From: Nonomuraea africana
GTDB taxonomy: Bacteria > Actinomycetota > Actinomycetes > Streptosporangiales > Streptosporangiaceae
NCBI RefSeq assembly: GCF_014873535.1
Contig: NZ_JADBEF010000001.1
Coordinates: 7,130,001-7,194,000, forward strand
DNA: 64,000 nucleotides
Direction: 5' to 3'
Below the pieces are notes generated by a model, which was given only the letters and a program-made list of their open reading frames with translations, made no database searches and had not been told where the DNA came from. Below, piece by piece: positions 60,018 to 64,000 of this stretch; within the stretch, counting starts at the first letter, position 1, and the number at the start of each line of letters is the position of its first letter. The translations under genes were made by a program, and so were the position numbers.

Positions 60018-60509
60018 ATGATGAAGAAGCTCGCGACAGGCTTCCTCGCAGTGGCCGCCACCGGCACACTGGCCCTGTCGCTCCCCGCCTCGAGCGCCGG
60101 CGCCTCGACTTCCCCGGCCACCACCAGCGCCTCCGACTGGGACGACTACTGGGGCCCCTACTACGCCAAGCACGGCCTCGCCAAGGCCGGCGGCTGGATC
60201 GGCGTCGAGGGCGACTACGAGGACGGCAACTCCGTCCACGTCAAGGGCCGCCTCTACGACCTCGACAACCGTACCTACAACCAGGGTGGCAAGTGCGCGT
60301 ACGTGAAGTTCGAGGCGGCCGACGACGAGTACGACTGGTACCAGGTCTACGCCCGTCACTACTGCGGCTACCCCGGCTACAAGACCTTCCAGTTCCACGA
60401 GGACGACGTCTACGCGGTGCGCGCCAAGGTCTGCCAGTACAACCCCTACACCCACAAGGTCAGCAAGTGCGGGAGCTGGTGGGACATCTACGACGCCGAA
60501 GAGGTGTGA
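60018..60509 (+). CDS. Small secreted protein with four cysteines
   Basis: 163 residues. A Sec signal peptide ('KKLATGFLAVAATGTLALSL', cleavage after 'SAGA') precedes a mature domain rich in Tyr, Trp and Asp. Four cysteines ('GGKCAYV', 'HYCGYPG', 'KVCQYN', 'SKCGSW') probably form two disulfides. I do not recognise the fold; it resembles small secreted beta-rich proteins of actinomycetes of unknown role. AAGGAGAG precedes ATG 60018. A perfect terminator follows the stop by 12 bases. Confidence 0.75.
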   Translation: MMKKLATGFLAVAATGTLALSLPASSAGASTSPATTSASDWDDYWGPYYAKHGLAKAGGWIGVEGDYEDGNSVHVKGRLYDLDNRTYNQGGKCAYVKFEAADDEYDWYQVYARHYCGYPGYKTFQFHEDDVYAVRAKVCQYNPYTHKVSKCGSWWDIYDAEEV

Positions 60510-60521
60510 TCGGCCGTAAGG

Positions 60522-60547
60522 AAGGGCCCCTCGGAAGAGGGGCCCTT
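60522..60547. terminator. Bidirectional intrinsic terminator
   Basis: AAGGGCCCCTC (60522-60532), loop GGAA, and GAGGGGCCCTT (60537-60547) pair perfectly over 11 bp with T-ends on both strands. It separates the secreted-protein gene from the convergent coaX. Confidence 0.88.
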
Positions 60548-60549
60548 TG

Positions 60550-61332
60550 TCATGTCGTGTTGCGGTGGTAGATGAGCCTGAGCCCGATCAGCGTGAGCCA
60601 CGGCTCGTGCACGTCGATCGAGCGCGACTCGCTCACCACGAGGGAGGCGTGGCCGCCGGTCGCCACCACGGTGACGTCGTCGGGGTCCTCGGCCAGCTCG
60701 GCCGCCATGCGCTCGACGATGCCGTCGACCTGGCCGGCGAAGCCGTAGATGATGCCCGCCTGCAGCGCCTCGACGGTGTTCTTCGCGATGACCGAGCGAG
60801 GCCTGATCAGCTCGACCTTGTGCAGCTGGGCGCCCGCCGCGGCCAGCGCGTCGACGGAGATCTCGATGCCGGGGGCCGTGACCGCGCCGACGTACTCACC
60901 CTTGGCCGACACGGCGTCGAAGGAGGTCGCCGTGCCGAAGTCGACGATGATGCAGGGCCCGCCGTACTGGTCGATGGCGGCCAGCGAGTTGACGATGCGG
61001 TCGCTGCCGACCTCCTTGGGATTGTCCATCCTGACCGGCACACCGGTGCGGATGCCGGGCTCGACGATGACCGCGGTGACGTCGCCGTAGTAGCGGCGGC
61101 ACATCTCGCGCATCTCGTTGAGCACCGAGGGGACGGTCGAGCAGATCGCGATGCCGCTCACGTCCGCGCCCTTCAGCAGGGGCGACTGGGCCAGCAGCCC
61201 CTGCAGGACGACCGCGATCTCGTCGGCGGTACGGCGGGCATCGGTGGCGATCCGCCAGTGCTCGATGACCTCCTCGCCCTCGAAGAGGCCGAGAACCGTG
61301 TGCGTGTTGCCGACGTCGATCGCGAGCAGCAT
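60550..61332 (-). CDS. coaX: Type III pantothenate kinase
   Basis: 260 residues of the ASKHA fold: 'LAIDVGNTHTVLGLFEG' (phosphate 1), 'VGSDRIVNSLAAIDQYG', 'IIVDFGTATSFDAVSAKGE' (phosphate 2) and 'AITPG'-equivalent 'AVTAPGIEISVDAL'. It phosphorylates pantothenate, the first CoA step. ATG 61332 shares one base with the nadBC stop (TGATG), so it is translated with the NAD-synthesis gene. panC lies just upstream, linking pantothenate and NAD supply in one operon. Confidence 0.95.
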   Translation of the reverse strand: MLLAIDVGNTHTVLGLFEGEEVIEHWRIATDARRTADEIAVVLQGLLAQSPLLKGADVSGIAICSTVPSVLNEMREMCRRYYGDVTAVIVEPGIRTGVPVRMDNPKEVGSDRIVNSLAAIDQYGGPCIIVDFGTATSFDAVSAKGEYVGAVTAPGIEISVDALAAAGAQLHKVELIRPRSVIAKNTVEALQAGIIYGFAGQVDGIVERMAAELAEDPDDVTVVATGGHASLVVSESRSIDVHEPWLTLIGLRLIYHRNTT

Positions 61333-63782
61333 CAAATCCCCCGGAGGTCCAATGCGATGTCCAGCGCGGGAGCAGAGTGCGTCAGCGCTCCCACAGCAAC
61401 GTAGTCCACGCCAGTGTCGGCTACATCACGGGCCGATTCCAAGGTCAATCCTCCGCTGGATTCGAGTCGCGCCCTCCCGCCGACCAGTCGTACGGCCTGC
61501 GCCAGCTCCTCGACGGTGAAGTTGTCGAGCAGGATCTCCTCAGCTCCCTCGGCCAGTACGGGCTCGATCTGGTCGATCCTGTCCACCTCGACCTCGATCG
61601 GCAGTCCTGGATACATGTCTCTCACCTTACGGAAAGCCTCGGCGACACCTCCAGCGGCGACGACGTGGTTGTCCTTGATGAGCGCGGCGTCCGACAGCGA
61701 CATGCGGTGGTTGACCCCGCCGCCCGCCCTGACCGCGTACTTCTCCAGCGCCCGTAGTCCGGGCAGCGTCTTCCGGCTGTCGCGCACCTTGGTCCCCGTG
61801 CCTTCGACGGCCTCGACCCAGCGGGCGGTCAGCGTCGCGATGCCGGACAGGTGGGTGAGCAGGTTCAGCGCGGTGCGCTCGGCGGTGAGCAGGCTCCTGG
61901 CCGACCCGGAGACGGTCATCAGCACGTCGCCGCGCCGCACGCGCTCGCCGTCCTTGGCCCGCGGGTCGATCTCGGTCACGCCGAGCCTGCGGAAGACGGC
62001 CTCGGCGGCGGGCAGGCCCGCGACCACGCCGTCGGCCCTGGCGACCACGTCGGCGACCGCCCGCTGCTCCTCGGGGATGGTGGCGCGGGAGGTGACGTCG
62101 CCCGCCTCCTGGAGGTCCTCGGCGAGCGCGCGCGTGACGACCTCCTCGATCACCGCGGGGTCGAGTCCCTCGGCCTCCTCGTGCGGCGTGTAGGTCATGT
62201 GCAGCCCCTCCCTGGTGAGCGTGATGTCGAGGTGTCCGAGCCAGTTCTCGTCGTCGCGGTCGGGGAAGTCCTCCCGCCAGTGCGACCCTCTGGTCTCCAG
62301 CCGCGCGTGGGCGGCGGCGACCAGCACCGTGGCCACGGTGAGGAGGTTCGTGGTCTCCCACGACTCCACGCACGGCTGGACCGCGACGGGGGTCCACCTG
62401 GCGTCCCGCAGCGCCGCGGCGGCCTCGGCGACCGACGCCCTGCTGCGGAGCACACCCGCGCCCCTGCTCATGTGGGCCTGGATCCTGCTCCTCGCCCGGG
62501 GGTCGATCAGGCCGGGGAGCAGGTCGTCCTCGACGGGCTCGCCCGGCGCGTGCCGTACCTCGTGGAGGTCGGCGGCGATGCGCTCGGCGAAGACCAGCCC
62601 TTCGAGCAGCGAGTTGGAGGCCAGCCTGTTCGCGCCGTGGACACCGGTGCAGGCGACCTCGCCGCAGGCGTACAGGCCCTCGATGGAGGTGCGCCCGCGC
62701 AGGTCGGTGCGGACCCCGCCGCTGGCGTAGTGGGCGGCGGGCATGACGGGCACCAGGTCGAAGGCCGGGTCGATGCCGTGGTCCTGGCAGATCGCGTAGA
62801 TGGTCGGGAAGCGCGATTTCCACTTCTCCAGCCCGAAGTGGCGGCCGTCGAGGTAGACCTGGCCGGGCTGACGCATGATCGCCTTGGCGACCACGTCGCG
62901 CGGGGCCAGCTCGTCGGTGAACCTGTTGCCCTCGGCGTCGACCAGGTAGGCGCCCTCGCCGCGCACGGCCTCGGAGATCAGCGGCTGCTGGCCCGTCGAC
63001 TCCTCGCCCAGCCAGAGCACGGTGGGGTGGAACTGGACGAACTCCAGGTCGCGGACCACCGCTCCCGCCCTCAGCGCGAGGGCCACGCCGTCACCCGTGG
63101 AGACGACCGGATTGGTGGTGGCGGCGTAGACCTGGCCCATGCCGCCCGTGGCCAGCACCACCGCCCTGGCCCGCACCGCGCCGACGCCGTCGCGCGCGCC
63201 CTCGCCCATCACGTGGAGCGTCACCCCTCGCGCCCTGCCCTCGGCGTCCTTGAGCAGGTCGAGCACCAGCGCGTGCTCGACCACCTCGATCCCGCCGTGC
63301 GCGATCACGGCCTCGATGAGCGCCCGCTGCACCTCCGCGCCCGTCGCGTCGCCGCCCGCGTGCACGATGCGGTCGCGGTGGTGGCCGCCCTCGCGGGTCA
63401 GCTGGAGCTCACCCCGCTCGTCGGTGTCGAACCTGGCGCCCCGGGCGATCAGGTTCCTGAGCGCGCCCGGCCCCTCGGTCACCAGAGTCCGTACGGCCCG
63501 CACGTCGCACAGCCCCACCCCCGCGACCAGCGTGTCCTCGAGGTGGTCGGCGGGCGAGTCGGCCGGGTCGAGAACGGCCGCGATCCCGCCCTGCGCCCAC
63601 CTGGTCGAGCCGGACGACAGCACGTCCTTGGTCACGACCAGCACCTTCGACTCCGGTTCGAGCTCGGCGTAGCGCAGGGCCACGGTCAGGCCCGCGACGC
63701 CCGAGCCCACCACGACCACATCGGCCTCGACCGTCCATCCGGGGGCGGGGGTGAGCTTCAGGGGGATCGCCGGTGCACTCAT
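61332..63782 (-). CDS. nadBC: L-aspartate oxidase fused to nicotinate-nucleotide pyrophosphorylase (NadB-NadC)
   Basis: 816 residues in one open frame from ATG 63782 (AGGAGG seven bases upstream). Residues 1-520 are NadB: FAD motif 'VVVGSGVAGLTVALRYAE', 'SSGSTRWAQGGIAAVLDPAD', and 'HYASGGVRTDLRGRTSIEGL'. Residues about 538-816 are NadC: 'AEDLQEAGDVTSRATIP', 'LLTHLSGIATLTARWVEAV', 'DSRKTLPGLRALEKYAVRAG' and 'EEILLDNFT'. They make iminoaspartate and convert quinolinate to nicotinate mononucleotide; NadA is not here. Usually these are two genes. An internal GGGAGGGG and ATG (62198) could also initiate NadC alone. Confidence 0.92.
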   Translation of the reverse strand: MSAPAIPLKLTPAPGWTVEADVVVVGSGVAGLTVALRYAELEPESKVLVVTKDVLSSGSTRWAQGGIAAVLDPADSPADHLEDTLVAGVGLCDVRAVRTLVTEGPGALRNLIARGARFDTDERGELQLTREGGHHRDRIVHAGGDATGAEVQRALIEAVIAHGGIEVVEHALVLDLLKDAEGRARGVTLHVMGEGARDGVGAVRARAVVLATGGMGQVYAATTNPVVSTGDGVALALRAGAVVRDLEFVQFHPTVLWLGEESTGQQPLISEAVRGEGAYLVDAEGNRFTDELAPRDVVAKAIMRQPGQVYLDGRHFGLEKWKSRFPTIYAICQDHGIDPAFDLVPVMPAAHYASGGVRTDLRGRTSIEGLYACGEVACTGVHGANRLASNSLLEGLVFAERIAADLHEVRHAPGEPVEDDLLPGLIDPRARSRIQAHMSRGAGVLRSRASVAEAAAALRDARWTPVAVQPCVESWETTNLLTVATVLVAAAHARLETRGSHWREDFPDRDDENWLGHLDITLTREGLHMTYTPHEEAEGLDPAVIEEVVTRALAEDLQEAGDVTSRATIPEEQRAVADVVARADGVVAGLPAAEAVFRRLGVTEIDPRAKDGERVRRGDVLMTVSGSARSLLTAERTALNLLTHLSGIATLTARWVEAVEGTGTKVRDSRKTLPGLRALEKYAVRAGGGVNHRMSLSDAALIKDNHVVAAGGVAEAFRKVRDMYPGLPIEVEVDRIDQIEPVLAEGAEEILLDNFTVEELAQAVRLVGGRARLESSGGLTLESARDVADTGVDYVAVGALTHSAPALDIALDLRGI
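62198..62216 (-). promoter_or_regulatory. Internal Shine-Dalgarno and ATG within nadBC
   Basis: Inside the fused frame GGGAGGGG is followed by six bases and an in-frame ATG at 62198 ('MTYTPHEE...'), exactly where NadC would begin. It would give a separate 288-residue NadC. Either it is a relic of once-separate genes or a working internal start. Confidence 0.5.
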
Positions 63783-63855
63783 GGGGGCCTCCTCACAGGC
63801 TTTCGTCAACATGACGATAACGCCCGCGAACCCGTGCCGTCTTCCCGCCCCCGCC

Positions 63856-64000
63856 CTAGAACGTGACGAGGACGTTGTCGATCAGCCGGGTGGACCCGAC
63901 CCTGGCCGCCACCGCGAGCACGGCCTCGCCCCGGTAGGAGTCGGGCACCTCGGCGAACGTGGCGGGATCGACCAGCACGAGGTAGTCGACCTCGAGCGCC
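63856..64000 (-). CDS. panC: Pantothenate synthetase, C-terminal end (cut by window edge)
   Basis: 47 residues are visible, read on the minus strand to the TAG at 63858-63856: 'VDYLVLVDPATFAEVPDSYR' and 'VAARVGSTRLIDNVLV'. 'VDP.TF' and 'VG.TRLIDN' are the C-terminal signatures of PanC, which joins pantoate and beta-alanine. The gene continues beyond the window. It lies 73 bp upstream of nadBC in the same direction. panD, often placed right after panC, is not in the gap. Confidence 0.9.
   Translation of the reverse strand, partial: ALEVDYLVLVDPATFAEVPDSYRGEAVLAVAARVGSTRLIDNVLVTF

Overview
This is 64 kb of GC-rich chromosomal DNA from a filamentous-type actinomycete. The gene content (Lsr2, a DivIVA-like coiled-coil protein, an AfsR/SARP regulator, many HTH regulators) and the block radA-disA-mutY-clpC-lsr2-lysS-coaX-nadB/C-panC fit Actinomycetota. 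Affiliation with Streptosporangiales (Nonomuraea/Streptosporangium-like) is my inference from protein style, not a measured result. I see no rRNA, tRNA, prophage, transposase or CRISPR array. The window cuts a DUF1214 protein at the left edge and panC at the right edge.

Left part (1-17 kb), accessory and regulatory: a membrane protein, a NUDIX/DUF4916 protein, an epoxide hydrolase next to a wrecked TetR gene, a two-component system, a nitronate monooxygenase/XRE-cupin pair, remnants of a regulator and a transporter, a DJ-1/MarR operon with a clear operator, a NERD-nuclease/pseudokinase protein, a large AfsR-type regulator divergent from a secreted M23 peptidase, an FKBP lipoprotein, and DUF2293, MmcQ and LysE proteins.

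17.2-25.9 kb, catabolic island: nine tightly coupled minus-strand genes encode every step from (3-hydroxy)kynurenine through 3-hydroxyanthranilate meta-cleavage to pyruvate and acetyl-CoA. A divergent IclR regulator and a perfect 17-bp palindrome sit at the promoter end. Tryptophan dioxygenase, formamidase and kynurenine monooxygenase are not in the window.

25.9-43.5 kb: a mix of VanZ, GntR/HutC, MFS/ArsR, a DivIVA-like protein, gamma-carbonic anhydrase, a repeat-containing unknown protein, CsoR, a glycosyltransferase pair, an EtfD-like membrane iron-sulfur reductase with a TetR neighbour, two methyltransferases, a TIM-barrel protein, and a MerR-thioredoxin operon.

43.5-64 kb, conserved core: radA, disA, mutY, an EboE-like gene, clpC, lsr2, two RDD membrane proteins (one with a long Tyr-Gly-Gln-rich tail), a GNAT acetyltransferase, a cyclic-di-AMP (ydaO) riboswitch upstream of an NlpC/P60 wall hydrolase, lysS, coaX, an in-frame nadB-nadC fusion and panC. 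The c-di-AMP synthase DisA and a c-di-AMP riboswitch lie 11 kb apart, so a signal source and one target are both visible here.

A recurring theme is leaderless expression. At least ten genes have a TAnnnT-like -10 element ending 6-7 nt before the start codon and no Shine-Dalgarno sequence. Several regulator genes sit beside perfect or near-perfect dyads that are good operator candidates.
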